DNA from: Albidovulum sp.
GTDB lineage: Bacteria > Pseudomonadota > Alphaproteobacteria > Rhodobacterales > Rhodobacteraceae
DNA length: 14,373 bases
Assembly: GCA_030837825.1 (NCBI GenBank)
Contig: JAUQYB010000034.1
Coordinates: forward strand, 1 to 14,373
Reading direction: 5' to 3'
Shown here one piece after another: positions 1 through 8,630 of the stretch. Positions within the stretch are counted from its first letter, which is position 1, and each line of letters begins with the position of its first letter. The position numbers and the translations under genes were made by a program. The notes under the pieces are model-generated. The model made no database searches. It was not told the origin of the DNA and was given only the letters and a program-made list of their open reading frames with translations.

Positions 1-458
1 AGAAGCTCGCGAAGCTCCATCTCCACAAGCTCGATCAGCTCCTCGTCGTCGACAAGGTCGATCTTGTTCATGTAGACCACCAGCGCCGGAACCCCCACCT
101 GGCGCGCCAGCAGGATGTGCTCGCGCGTCTGCGGCATCGGACCGTCCGAGGCCGCGCAGACAAGGATCGCACCGTCCATCTGCGCCGCACCCGTGATCAT
201 GTTCTTCACATAGTCCGCGTGGCCCGGGCAGTCGACATGCGCGTAGTGCCGCGCCGGCGTCTCGTATTCCACATGCGCCGTCGAGATCGTGATCCCCCGC
301 GCACGCTCCTCCGGCGCCGCGTCGATCTGGTCATACGCCTTGAACTCGCCGAAATACTTCGTGATCGCCGCCGTCAGCGTTGTCTTGCCGTGGTCAACGT
401 GGCCGATCGTGCCTACGTTCACATGCGGTTTCGTCCGTTCAAACTTTGCCTTTGCCAT
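1..458 (-). CDS. tuf: Elongation factor Tu, N-terminal part (cut by window edge)
   Basis: EF-Tu is the GTPase that carries aminoacyl-tRNA to the ribosomal A site. The 152 visible residues cover most of the G domain. They start [20 protein letters not shown] and contain the P-loop GHVDHGKT (about 19-26), switch I RGITI (54-58), the G3 motif DCPGH (76-80) and the G4 motif NKVD (131-134). The family is normally about 391-396 residues, so roughly the last 60% lies left of the window. The ATG at 456-458 gives the canonical alphaproteobacterial N-terminus. The gene upstream on the same strand is a lipoprotein gene, not fusA, so this copy is not in the usual rpsL-rpsG-fusA-tufA arrangement. Many Rhodobacterales carry two tuf copies, and this could be the tufB-type one. 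That is inference, because the downstream genes are not visible. Identification is certain. Confidence 0.98.
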   Translation of the reverse strand, partial: MAKAKFERTKPHVNVGTIGHVDHGKTTLTAAITKYFGEFKAYDQIDAAPEERARGITISTAHVEYETPARHYAHVDCPGHADYVKNMITGAAQMDGAILVCAASDGPMPQTREHILLARQVGVPALVVYMNKIDLVDDEELIELVEMELREL

Positions 459-481
459 GTCGCGGGCGCCTCATGCTCTGG

Positions 482-498
482 GGGGCCCAAAGGGCCCC
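482..498 (-). other. 7-bp perfect hairpin in the tuf leader
   Basis: GGGGCCC, AAA, GGGCCCC form a perfect 7-bp all-GC stem with a 3-nt loop, starting 23 nt before the tuf start codon. No T-tract follows on the minus strand, so it does not look like an intrinsic terminator of the upstream gene. It would sit in the tuf 5' untranslated leader and could affect transcript stability or translation. The function is unknown and the structure is predicted by eye only. Confidence 0.4.
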
Positions 499-515
499 AA
501 GTCAACATCGCGCGC

Positions 516-544
516 TGCCTATCGGCTGGATGGCGAAAAATCAA
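516..544 (-). promoter_or_regulatory. Candidate sigma-70 promoter of tuf
   Basis: On the minus strand a TTGATT hexamer (539-544) is followed after exactly 17 nt by TAGGCA (516-521). This places a transcription start near 505-510 and a leader of about 50 nt before the tuf ATG. The -35 match is good and the -10 match is poor. The -35 abuts the lipoprotein gene's stop codon (548-550), so tuf would not depend on read-through from that gene. A second -35-like TTGACT (500-505) has no matching -10. Confidence 0.4.
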
Positions 545-547
545 GCG

Positions 548-1195
548 TCAGTTGGCGGGCACGGGCTTGGGCGCAGGCTTGGGCGCGGGCTTCGCGGTGC
601 CGGCCCCCGCCGCCGCCACGTCGGCCGCGCTTTCGGGCGGCAGCGTCGCCCGCGCGGCCACCGCCTCGGGCGTGAACCAGGCCTTGTTCTCGACCAGCCA
701 GTCGTTGATCTGGCGCGCGGCATTGGCCGAAAGCGTCGCCATCTGCTCGTCCCTGGTCTTGGTCAGGCCCGAGCCGACCACGGTGTCGCCCGAAAGCCCC
801 TCGAAGACGGTGAACTGCTTCGGCTCGGCGTTCACCCTGCGCCCGGCGGTGTCGTCCCAGACGTTGACGGTGATCGCCAGCACCGACTTCGGGCTGAGCA
901 CCACCGGCACGCCGGGCACGGCGAGCGCATAGGCGTCGACGCCGACGCCGATGTGATAGAGCTTGCCCCCCTGATAGCGCGAGAACCGCTCTTCCACCGC
1001 GTTCTTCAGCGCCGTCTCCCATTCCCCGGCGGTCGCGCTGCGCGAGGGGCCGACCGGCTTGGCGTTCTTGGCCACGACGATGTTGTAGCCGAGCGCGAAG
1101 TCGCCGAAATCCTTCGGCGGCCGGTTCAGGTCGTCGGCGGCGCAGGCCGAAAGGAGGGCGGCGGCAAGCACGGTGATCAGGCGGACGAGGCGCAT
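548..1195 (-). CDS. Small lipoprotein of unknown function, Pro/Lys-rich tail
   Basis: A 215-residue protein. The N-terminus is MRLVRLITVLAAALLSACAA: two basic residues, a hydrophobic stretch and a lipobox L-S-A-C with the lipidated cysteine at 18. It should therefore be anchored to the inner or outer membrane from the periplasmic side. The mature part (about 25-175) looks globular, with alternating beta-like stretches such as LAITVNVW near 107-113. It ends in a low-complexity tail with repeated K-P-A-P (about 202-213), typical of a flexible or cell-wall-proximal tether. The ATG at 1193-1195 is chosen because the lipobox falls at the right distance and a purine-rich GGGGGGAA lies just upstream; the frame stays open further 5' but loses the signal position. 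I do not recognise a named family. It is divergent from the P450 gene and lies upstream of tuf, with no functional link visible. Confidence 0.85.
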   Translation of the reverse strand: MRLVRLITVLAAALLSACAADDLNRPPKDFGDFALGYNIVVAKNAKPVGPSRSATAGEWETALKNAVEERFSRYQGGKLYHIGVGVDAYALAVPGVPVVLSPKSVLAITVNVWDDTAGRRVNAEPKQFTVFEGLSGDTVVGSGLTKTRDEQMATLSANAARQINDWLVENKAWFTPEAVAARATLPPESAADVAAAGAGTAKPAPKPAPKPVPAN

Positions 1196-1262
1196 GGGTT
1201 CCCCCCGGGTTTCCTGGCCCGAGCCATAGCCGAGCCCGGCGCCGCCGACAATCCCGTGACCG

Positions 1263-1291
1263 TGGCGCGGGCGGGGCCTGCCGCCTATATT
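1263..1291 (+). promoter_or_regulatory. Candidate promoter of the P450 gene
   Basis: TATATT at 1286-1291 matches the -10 consensus at 5 of 6 positions and stands out in GC-rich surroundings. Seventeen nucleotides upstream is a weak -35, TGGCGC (1263-1268). Transcription would start near 1298, leaving a very short leader that still includes the AAGGAG ribosome binding site at 1301-1306. Confidence 0.4.
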
Positions 1292-1311
1292 CATCAGCAG
1301 AAGGAGTGCGC

Positions 1312-2673
1312 ATGGCACGGCACGCCCCCTCCCCCGATCCGGTGCAGGTGCCGCTGGCGACGCGGCCGATGGGGGTATGGGACAGCTTCAGGACCGGCCG
1401 GCGCAACCTTCTGGAACTGATCCCCGAGATCGCCACGCGGCAGCCGATGGTGTCGGGCCGCACGGTCAAGCGCTGGCACATGGTGATGGACCCGGACGCG
1501 ATCCGCCGCATCCTCAAGGACCGGCTGGAGGACTATCCGAAATCCGACGTGACCAAGATGATCCTGCGCCCGGCGATCGGCGAGAGCCTCTTCATCGCCG
1601 AGGGGGCGCACTGGCACTGGCAGCGCCGCGCGGCGGCGCCGGCCTTCTCGGTCAGGACCGTGCAGGCGCTGGCCCCGGTGATGACCGCCGCGGCGGAACG
1701 CGCGGCCGGGAGGATGGCGGCGAAGCATGGGCAGGTGGCGAACCTCCTCGACGAGATGGTGGCGACGACCTTCGAGGTGATCTCGGACGTGACCTTCTCG
1801 GGCGGGGAGGCGTTCGACCGGGCGGCGGTGCATGGCGCGATCAATGCCTACATCGCCTCGACCGCGCGCCTCTCGCTTCTCGACATCGCCGGGGCGCCGG
1901 CCTGGGTGCCGCGGCCGGGCCGGCTGGTCTCGGGCCCGGCGATGCGGTCGATGAAGCGCATGGCCGACCAGGCGATCGCCGAACGGCGGGCAAGGGGCCA
2001 TGCCGGCGTGCCCGACCTCCTCGACCTCCTCCTCGACGGCGAGGACCCCGAGACCAGGCGACGGATGACCACGGCGGAACTGCGCGACAACCTCCTCACC
2101 TTCATCGTCGCGGGCCACGAGACGACGGCGCTGACGCTTGCCTGGGCGCTCTATCTCTGCGCCTTCGACCAGGGCGTGCAGGACCGCGCGCGGGCCGAGG
2201 CGCAAGGCGTGCTGGGCGCGCGCGCCGCCACCGCTGCGGACCTGCCCGCGCTTGCCTACACCCGGCAGGTCATCGACGAGGCGCTCAGGCTCTACCCGCC
2301 CGCGGCCTTCCTGTCGCGCACCGCGCGCGCGCCCGACACGCTCTGCGGCCGCGAGGTCAGGCCCGGCGACACGGTGATGCTGCCGGTCTATGCGCTGCAC
2401 CGCCACCACCTGCTCTGGCCCGACCCGCACCGCTTCGACCCGGACCGCTTCGCAGATCCGAAGGCGATCGACCGCTTCGCCTACCTGCCGTTCGGCGGCG
2501 GCCCGCGGATCTGCATCGGCGCCTCCTTCGCGCTGCAGGAGGCGGTGATCGTTCTCGCCACGCTTCTCGCCCGCTTCCGCTTCTCGCCCGTGGCGGGGCG
2601 CGACCCGAAGCCGGTGCTGATCCTGACGCTGCGCCCCGAGGGCGGCGTCTGGCTGGAGGTCGCCGGTGTGTGA
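1312..2673 (+). CDS. Cytochrome P450 monooxygenase, soluble, substrate unknown
   Basis: A 453-residue heme-thiolate monooxygenase. The main P450 signatures are present: W-x-x-x-R in the C-helix (in HWHWQRR, about 103-107), the oxygen-activating I-helix motif AGHETT (267-272), the K-helix E-x-x-R as EALR (323-326), an FDPDRF meander motif, and the heme loop FGGGPRICIG (394-403) with axial Cys401. There is no N-terminal membrane anchor, so it should be cytosolic. It needs an electron donor, but no ferredoxin or ferredoxin reductase gene is adjacent, so the redox partner must be encoded elsewhere. The ATG at 1312 is preferred over an in-frame GTG at 1306 because AAGGAG (1301-1306) lies 5 nt before the ATG and overlaps the GTG. 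The downstream DUF533 gene is 84 bp away and seems to have its own promoter. The substrate (fatty acid, terpenoid, other) cannot be read from the sequence, and I cannot assign a CYP family. Confidence 0.95.
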   Translation: MARHAPSPDPVQVPLATRPMGVWDSFRTGRRNLLELIPEIATRQPMVSGRTVKRWHMVMDPDAIRRILKDRLEDYPKSDVTKMILRPAIGESLFIAEGAHWHWQRRAAAPAFSVRTVQALAPVMTAAAERAAGRMAAKHGQVANLLDEMVATTFEVISDVTFSGGEAFDRAAVHGAINAYIASTARLSLLDIAGAPAWVPRPGRLVSGPAMRSMKRMADQAIAERRARGHAGVPDLLDLLLDGEDPETRRRMTTAELRDNLLTFIVAGHETTALTLAWALYLCAFDQGVQDRARAEAQGVLGARAATAADLPALAYTRQVIDEALRLYPPAAFLSRTARAPDTLCGREVRPGDTVMLPVYALHRHHLLWPDPHRFDPDRFADPKAIDRFAYLPFGGGPRICIGASFALQEAVIVLATLLARFRFSPVAGRDPKPVLILTLRPEGGVWLEVAGV

Positions 2674-2696
2674 GCGGGAGATGCGGAAATTCCCCC

Positions 2697-2726
2697 CTGA
2701 CGGGCCGGACGGGATTGGCCTAGGCT
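2697..2726 (+). promoter_or_regulatory. Candidate promoter of the DUF533 gene
   Basis: CTGACG (2697-2702) and TAGGCT (2721-2726) are separated by 18 nt. The -10 shares only T, A and the final T with consensus. It is the best promoter-like pair in the short gap after the P450 gene, and a GGAAGGGG ribosome binding site follows just before the ATG at 2758. Low certainty. Confidence 0.3.
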
Positions 2727-2757
2727 GTGCCCCCGAGCTTGATGGAAGGGGAATGAC

Positions 2758-3723
2758 ATGAGTCTCATGGGAACGCTCGCCAAGGTCGCCATCGGCATCG
2801 CCGTGGCAAAGGGCGTCGGCAGCATGATCCAGAAGGCGGGCGCTGGGAGCACCGGCGGGACGGCGGGCAGCGGCGGAGCCTTCGGCGGCCCGCATTCGCC
2901 CGGCGGCGGGCTCGGGGACATGATGGGCGAGGCCCTCGGAGGGCGGAGGACGGGCGGCACCGCCGGGGGCACAAAAGGTGGCATGGCGGGCGGCACGGCG
3001 GGCGGCACGGCGGGCGGCACGGGTCCCGGCGGAGCGGGCGGCGGCATCGGCGACTTCCTCGAGGAACTGGGCAGTTACCGCAGCGGCCCGGACGGGGCGG
3101 CACAAGCCCCCACCCGAGCCCCCGGCGGAACCTCAGCCGGAACCCCCACTGGCGGCGGCCTCGACCATCTTCTCGGCCAGATCGCCGGCGCACAGGGCGG
3201 CGGCGGGCTCGGCGATCTTCTCGGCGGTCTCCTCGGCGGGCTTGCCGGCGGTGCGTCGGGCGGGTCGTCGGGCGGCGCAGCGGGCAGCACGAGGGGCGGC
3301 AGCTTCGGCGAGATCCTCAACCAGTCGCTCGGCAATCGCGGCGAGCCCGACCTCACCCCCTCGCCCGACCAGAACGCGGCGGCCGGGCTCATGCTGCGCG
3401 CGATGATCCAGGCGGCGAAGTCCGACGGACGGATCGACGCCGCCGAACAGCGCAAGCTTCTCGGCAATCTAGGCGACGTCTCGGCCGAGGAGCGGCGCTT
3501 CGTCGAGGCCGAGATGCAGGCCCCGGTCGACGTCGCCGGCCTCGCCCGCCAGGTCCCGCGCGGGCTCGAGCCGCAGGTCTACACCATGTCGGTGATGGCG
3601 ATCGACCTCGACAACCGCAACGAGGCGCAATACCTCCACCAGTTCGCCTCGGCGCTCGGCCTCGACGCCGCCCGGGTCAACCAGATCCACGCAAGGCTCG
3701 GCGTGCCGCAGCTCTACGCCTGA
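2758..3723 (+). CDS. Glycine-rich protein with C-terminal DUF533 (YebE/TerB-like) domain
   Basis: A 321-residue protein in three parts. Residues 1-25 form a hydrophobic/amphipathic N-terminus (MSLMGTLAKVAIGIAVAKGV), which may associate with membrane. Residues about 28-205 are very rich in Gly, Ala, Ser and Thr, with repeats of A-G-G-T and G-L-G-D-L-L-G-G-L-L motifs. Residues 212-318 match DUF533 as in E. coli YebE: M-x-x-A-x-x-A-A-K-S-D-G-x-I-D-A, then a helical stretch ending in M-A-I-D-L-D and an L-G-L-D segment. DUF533 is related to the TerB fold and often sits in inner-membrane-associated proteins, but its biochemical role is not established. The start is supported by GGAAGGGG about 6 nt upstream. 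It is transcribed in the same direction as the P450 gene. Family assignment is firm and the function is unknown. Confidence 0.92.
   Translation: MSLMGTLAKVAIGIAVAKGVGSMIQKAGAGSTGGTAGSGGAFGGPHSPGGGLGDMMGEALGGRRTGGTAGGTKGGMAGGTAGGTAGGTGPGGAGGGIGDFLEELGSYRSGPDGAAQAPTRAPGGTSAGTPTGGGLDHLLGQIAGAQGGGGLGDLLGGLLGGLAGGASGGSSGGAAGSTRGGSFGEILNQSLGNRGEPDLTPSPDQNAAAGLMLRAMIQAAKSDGRIDAAEQRKLLGNLGDVSAEERRFVEAEMQAPVDVAGLARQVPRGLEPQVYTMSVMAIDLDNRNEAQYLHQFASALGLDAARVNQIHARLGVPQLYA
2986..3021 (+). repeat. Three tandem 12-bp copies (GCGGGCGGCACG) inside the DUF533 gene
   Basis: Three perfect tandem copies of the 12-mer GCGGGCGGCACG encode A-G-G-T three times (residues 77-88), preceded by degenerate copies (T-A-G-G-T-K-G-G-M). 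The unit is a multiple of 3, so copy-number change by slippage would lengthen or shorten the glycine-rich linker without a frameshift. Confidence 0.85.
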
Positions 3724-3758
3724 GGGGCGGCGGGCCGGAGGGGCGGAAAGCGGCCTGC

Positions 3759-3776
3759 CCGACCAAATCGGTCGGA
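3759..3776 (+). promoter_or_regulatory. Iron-Rhodo-box (IscR-type operator) candidate before the secreted protein-piuC operon
   Basis: CCGACC, AAATC, GGTCGG is a perfect inverted repeat with 6-bp arms and a 5-nt spacer (3759-3775). Its core GACC-AAATC-GGTC fits the E. coli IscR type 1 core GACT-RWWWY-AGTC except for C/G in place of T/A at the symmetric arm positions. The Rhodobacterales version, called the Iron-Rhodo-box, is bound by IscR in Rhodobacter sphaeroides. It ends 7 nt upstream of a -35-like TTGACG (3782-3787); the -10 is unclear, at best TTACCG at 3804-3809. This placement suits transcriptional control by a bound repressor or activator. A site with the same 17-bp pattern lies before bfd at 8613-8629, which strengthens the call. 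The regulator itself is not in the window. Confidence 0.65.
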
Positions 3777-3838
3777 ATCTGTTGACGCCCGGGCGCCGCG
3801 GCCTTACCGCTTCGCTGCGAACAGGACCGGAGGCCGGG

Positions 3839-4675
3839 ATGACCGATTCCGCCAGCAAGCCCCGCCGCGTGACACCCCGGGGCTGGACCACCCTCGGTCT
3901 CGCCGGGGCGGCGGTCGGCCTCGCCGTCGGCGGCCCGGCGATGGCCGCCGGCTTCGGGACCATCCCGGGCGGGCCCGAGACGCTCTGGCTCGCGCAGGCG
4001 GCGACCGAGGGCGGCGAGGCGGGCGAGGCCGGGGCGGCGCTGGGGGGCGACGAGACCGTCGACCTTCTCTATGACCTGGGCGTGCTGGAGGGCAGCCTCA
4101 GGGCGGGCGTGGCGCTTTTCGGGGCGGGCAGGGCCGAGGCGGCGGCGCCGCACCTGAAGCGCCCCGAGGACGACAGCTACGACGAATTGTCCTTCCATCT
4201 CGCCGATGCCGGCGCCGAGGGATTCCCGGCCGAACTGACCGCGCTCGCCGATGCCGCGCAGGCCGGCAGGCCGGTGGCGGAGGTGGAGGCCGCCTTCGCC
4301 GCGGTGATGGCGAAGATCGACGCGGCGCGCGGCAAGGCCGGCGCGTCCGAGCAGGCGGAGGCGCAGGCCATCGTCGCGATCCTGCGCAAGGCCGCCGAGG
4401 ACCACGCCGAGGGCGTGAAGGACGGCCAGATCGCCGAGCCCGGGGAATACCAGGAGGCCTGGGGTCTGGCCGAGGTCGCGCGCAGGCTCGCCGGACAGAT
4501 GGCCGCCGAGGACGACGCCGCCGAGAAGGCGTTCGGCGAAAAGACCCTCGCCGCCCTCGACGCCGCCCGCCCGGCGCTGCCCGATGTCGCCCCCGAGGCC
4601 GCGCCGCCCGGCGATGCCTCCGCCCTTTTCGCCGCGGCGGCGACGGCCGAGCTTGCCGCCTACCGGCTGAAGTAG
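3839..4675 (+). CDS. Secreted helical protein of unknown function, probably iron-related
   Basis: A 278-residue protein with a Sec signal peptide: basic residues at 7-14, a hydrophobic core (about 17-36) and A-M-A before a likely cleavage after residue 36. The mature protein is Ala/Glu/Asp-rich and almost wholly helical. Two blocks stand out: G-x-L-R-A-G-V-A-L-F-x-A-G running into P-H-L-K-R-P-E-D-D-S-Y-D-E-L (about 84-117, His105 and His120 near acidic residues), and A-E-D-H-A-E-G-V-K-D-G ending at E-Y-Q-E-A-W-G (about 186-209). I have an impression of similar blocks in secreted hypotheticals of other Proteobacteria, but cannot name a characterised family. The ATG at 3839 follows GGAGG (3829-3833) by 5 nt; the in-frame TTG at 3782 is rejected because it is the -35 hexamer itself. 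piuC starts 5 bp after its stop, so the two are surely co-transcribed behind the Iron-Rhodo-box. A periplasmic role in iron capture or handling is inference. Imelysin-like or EfeO-like folds are possible alternatives. Confidence 0.85.
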   Translation: MTDSASKPRRVTPRGWTTLGLAGAAVGLAVGGPAMAAGFGTIPGGPETLWLAQAATEGGEAGEAGAALGGDETVDLLYDLGVLEGSLRAGVALFGAGRAEAAAPHLKRPEDDSYDELSFHLADAGAEGFPAELTALADAAQAGRPVAEVEAAFAAVMAKIDAARGKAGASEQAEAQAIVAILRKAAEDHAEGVKDGQIAEPGEYQEAWGLAEVARRLAGQMAAEDDAAEKAFGEKTLAALDAARPALPDVAPEAAPPGDASALFAAAATAELAAYRLK

Positions 4676-4680
4676 GCGCG

Positions 4681-5337
4681 ATGTTCCTTGCCATCGACGC
4701 CATCCTGACACCGGCGGAAGCGACGGCGCTCTGCACGGCGGCCGAAGGCCTCGTCTTCGCCGACGGCAGGGCGACGGCGGGCAGGATCGCGCGCGAGATC
4801 AAGGCGAACGACCAGGCGGTGGCCTCGGCGGATCTCGAGGCGATCCGCGCCAGGGTCACCGACGCGCTGATGGCCCATCCCGTCTTCGTCGCCGCCGCGC
4901 GGCCGAAGGCGATGACGCCGCTGATCCTTTCGCGCTACCAGGGCGGGCAGAGCTATGGCACCCATGTCGACGACGCGCTGATGGGCGGCCTGCGCACCGA
5001 CCTGTCGTTCACGCTCTTCCTCAGCCAGCCCCGGAGCTACGACGGCGGCGCGCTGGTGGTGGCCGATGCGATCGAGGAACGTGCCTTCAGGCTCGATGCC
5101 GGCAGCCTCATCCTCTACCCCTCGACGACGCTGCACCGGGTGGAGCCGGTGAGCGGCGGCACCCGGCTCTGCCTCGTCGGCTGGGTGCAGAGCTGGATTC
5201 GCGATGCGGGCCAGCGGGAAATCCTTTTCGACCTCGACCGCGCCGTCGCCGAGGTCCATGCCCGCGAGGGCAAGTCGGCGCTTCTCGACACGCTGACGAA
5301 GACGCGCTCGAATCTCCTGCGCATGTGGGCGGGCTGA
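4681..5337 (+). CDS. piuC: PKHD-type 2-oxoglutarate/Fe(II) dioxygenase, PiuC/YbiX family
   Basis: A 218-residue protein, close to the family's usual length of about 225. PiuC/YbiX proteins are Fe(II)- and 2-oxoglutarate-dependent hydroxylases encoded beside iron or siderophore uptake genes; the physiological substrate is not settled. The iron-binding triad is visible: His95 and Asp97 in Y-G-T-H-V-D-D, and His152 in Y-P-S-T-T-L-H-R-V. Arg162 (G-T-R-L) is placed to bind 2-oxoglutarate. Other conserved blocks are L-S-R-Y-Q-G-G, R-T-D-L-S-F-T-L-F-L-S, Y-D-G-G-A-L-V-V and W-V-Q-S-W-I-R-D. The C-terminal helix L-x-x-T-R-S-N-L-L-R-M-W is also typical. There is no signal peptide, so it is cytosolic. 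It begins 5 bp after the secreted protein gene, which suggests translational coupling. No TonB-dependent receptor is adjacent, unlike the common piuA-piuC or fiu-ybiX arrangement. Confidence 0.95.
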   Translation: MFLAIDAILTPAEATALCTAAEGLVFADGRATAGRIAREIKANDQAVASADLEAIRARVTDALMAHPVFVAAARPKAMTPLILSRYQGGQSYGTHVDDALMGGLRTDLSFTLFLSQPRSYDGGALVVADAIEERAFRLDAGSLILYPSTTLHRVEPVSGGTRLCLVGWVQSWIRDAGQREILFDLDRAVAEVHAREGKSALLDTLTKTRSNLLRMWAG

Positions 5338-5357
5338 AACCGCTCCGGCCCGGTTTC
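5336..5357 (+). terminator. Candidate terminator after piuC
   Basis: GAAACCG (5336-5342) and CGGTTTC (5351-5357) pair perfectly around an 8-nt loop, beginning inside the piuC stop codon. Only a short T-rich stretch (TTTCTTC) follows, so it is a weak to moderate intrinsic terminator. The convergent parC gene ends 100 bp further on. Confidence 0.45.
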
Positions 5358-5386
5358 TTCGTTGCCGAAATACCCCCGCCGGAGGC
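5354..5386 (-). repeat. Copy of a dispersed intergenic motif typical of Rhodobacteraceae
   Basis: Read on the minus strand, this stretch is GCCTCCGGCGGGGGTATTTC followed by GGCAACGAAGAAA. I remember near-identical strings (a GCCTCCGGCGGG block, then TATTT, then a purine-rich AAGAAGAAA-like end) recurring in intergenic regions of many Rhodobacteraceae genomes, mostly at gene 3' ends. Here it lies between the convergent ends of piuC and parC, and its TATTT follows a GC-rich block on the parC strand. The recognition rests on memory, not on a search. Confidence 0.5.
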
Positions 5387-5457
5387 CCGCCGCCGAGCGG
5401 GGGCCGATGCCCCCCGAGGCGGCACCCCCCCGAAGACGCCACTCCTGCGCCGGCTCC

Positions 5458-7821
<2,364 letters not shown>

Positions 7822-8046
7822 GGATGTGGTGTAATTCGCGCGCGCCCCGCGGTCCAGACGGAAATCCGGGACCTGAGCGCGAGAGCGGGCGGCGCGGGAG
7901 CCCTGGGCGGGAAGGGGCGCGGAAGGAGGGCCGGGACGATGGACGGCGGGAAGCGGGGGCGGCTTTTCCCCCTGTTCGGAGCGGCCGCGGCGGGCTAGAC
8001 AGGCGCCGCCTTCGGGCGATGTGAATGGTGCTGGCGGCGGGAACGG
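7822..8046. other. Divergent intergenic region between parC and the SH3 gene
   Basis: 225 bp separate two divergent starts, the longest gap in the window. It must hold the parC promoter and probably one for the SH3 gene, but neither is clear. For the plus strand, TAGACA (7996-8001) is the best -10, with no good -35 at 17 nt. For parC, TTACAC just upstream of the start is only a weak -10. A G/A-rich stretch spans about 7910-7965. I see no convincing small gene, RNA or repeat. Confidence 0.4.
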
Positions 8047-8619
8047 ATGCTCAGGCTCGCGATCTTTCTCTGTTGTGTCCTCCTGCTCTTCAAGGCCGGT
8101 TCCCACCGGGTCGCGGAACCCCTGGCGGCAGCCCCGGCCGCGAAGGTGGCGCTGCAGACCCTGACGAGCCGGATCGGCGGGCCGAAGGTCGCGCGCACCG
8201 AGCCCGCCATGCCTGCCCTTCCGCGCGCCGATCTTCCCCAGTCGCCCGCGCCCCTGCCTTCGGCCGAGACCAGGGCGGCTGATCCGGCACGCCTCGCCCC
8301 GCGGCCGCAAGATGCGGGACGGCGTTTCACCGTGGAAGTGACCCGGCTGCCGCTGCGCTCCGGTCCCTCGCAGATCTATCCCGAGCTTGGCGCGCTGTCG
8401 CGCGGCGAGACGGTATTGCTTTCCGGCGACACCACCGGCGAATGGCTCTGGGTCCGGGCGCAGAAGACCGGGGTTTCGGGCTATGTCGCCGCGCGGTACG
8501 TGGCGCCGGCCGGGGAGACGGCCGGAGAGCGGGCCGAGAGCGCGGCGGCCCGGTGGACCGACGCGGCGACCGGCCGGGCCGGGGATCGGAGGAGCGGCGC
8601 CGTGCCGCATGGCGACTAA
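8047..8619 (+). CDS. Membrane-anchored or secreted protein with bacterial SH3 domain
   Basis: A 190-residue protein. The N-terminus [15 protein letters not shown] is one hydrophobic segment that can act as a signal anchor; there is no proper lipobox and no clear cleavage site. A Pro/Ala-rich linker covers about 24-90. Residues 94-152 form a bacterial SH3 domain (SH3_3 type): [15 protein letters not shown], then [14 protein letters not shown] and [11 protein letters not shown]. Such domains commonly bind peptidoglycan or protein partners in the periplasm. A polar, disordered tail of about 38 residues follows. The ATG at 8047 has a modest GGCGGGAACGG upstream. Its 3' end carries the candidate iron operator of bfd, whose core includes the TAA stop codon. 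I see no functional link to the iron genes beyond proximity. Confidence 0.85.
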   Translation: MLRLAIFLCCVLLLFKAGSHRVAEPLAAAPAAKVALQTLTSRIGGPKVARTEPAMPALPRADLPQSPAPLPSAETRAADPARLAPRPQDAGRRFTVEVTRLPLRSGPSQIYPELGALSRGETVLLSGDTTGEWLWVRAQKTGVSGYVAARYVAPAGETAGERAESAAARWTDAATGRAGDRRSGAVPHGD

Positions 8620-8629
8620 AACCGTCAGG
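8613..8629 (+). promoter_or_regulatory. Iron-Rhodo-box (IscR-type operator) candidate before bfd-bfr
   Basis: CGACTAAAACCGTCAGG shares the pattern CGACYAAAWCSGTCRGR with the site at 3760-3776. Its core GACT-AAAAC-CGTC differs from the IscR type 1 core GACT-RWWWY-AGTC at one base. It lies 1 bp upstream of the -35 hexamer TTGACA. The TAA stop codon of the SH3 gene (8617-8619) is inside the site, so coding and operator overlap. The site is less symmetric than the piuC one. It could mediate iron- or Fe-S-dependent control of bacterioferritin, but the direction of control cannot be read from the sequence. Confidence 0.55.
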
Positions 8630-8630
8630 A

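Noticed and set aside
1306..1311. GTG start at 1306 for the P450
   Set aside because: The GTG overlaps the AAGGAG ribosome binding site; the ATG at 1312 is correctly spaced.
1294..3105. 603-codon minus-strand open frame opposite the P450 and DUF533 genes
   Set aside because: Arg/His-rich antisense shadow; both plus-strand genes have clear family motifs.
3782..3838. In-frame TTG start at 3782 for the secreted protein
   Set aside because: It would put 19 residues before the signal peptide, and the TTG is part of the -35-like TTGACG. The ATG at 3839 has GGAGG 5 nt upstream.
7824..8024. 66-codon open frame in the parC-SH3 gap
   Set aside because: Arg/Gly-rich, no ribosome binding site, no hydrophobic or domain pattern; looks like random open frame in GC-rich spacer.
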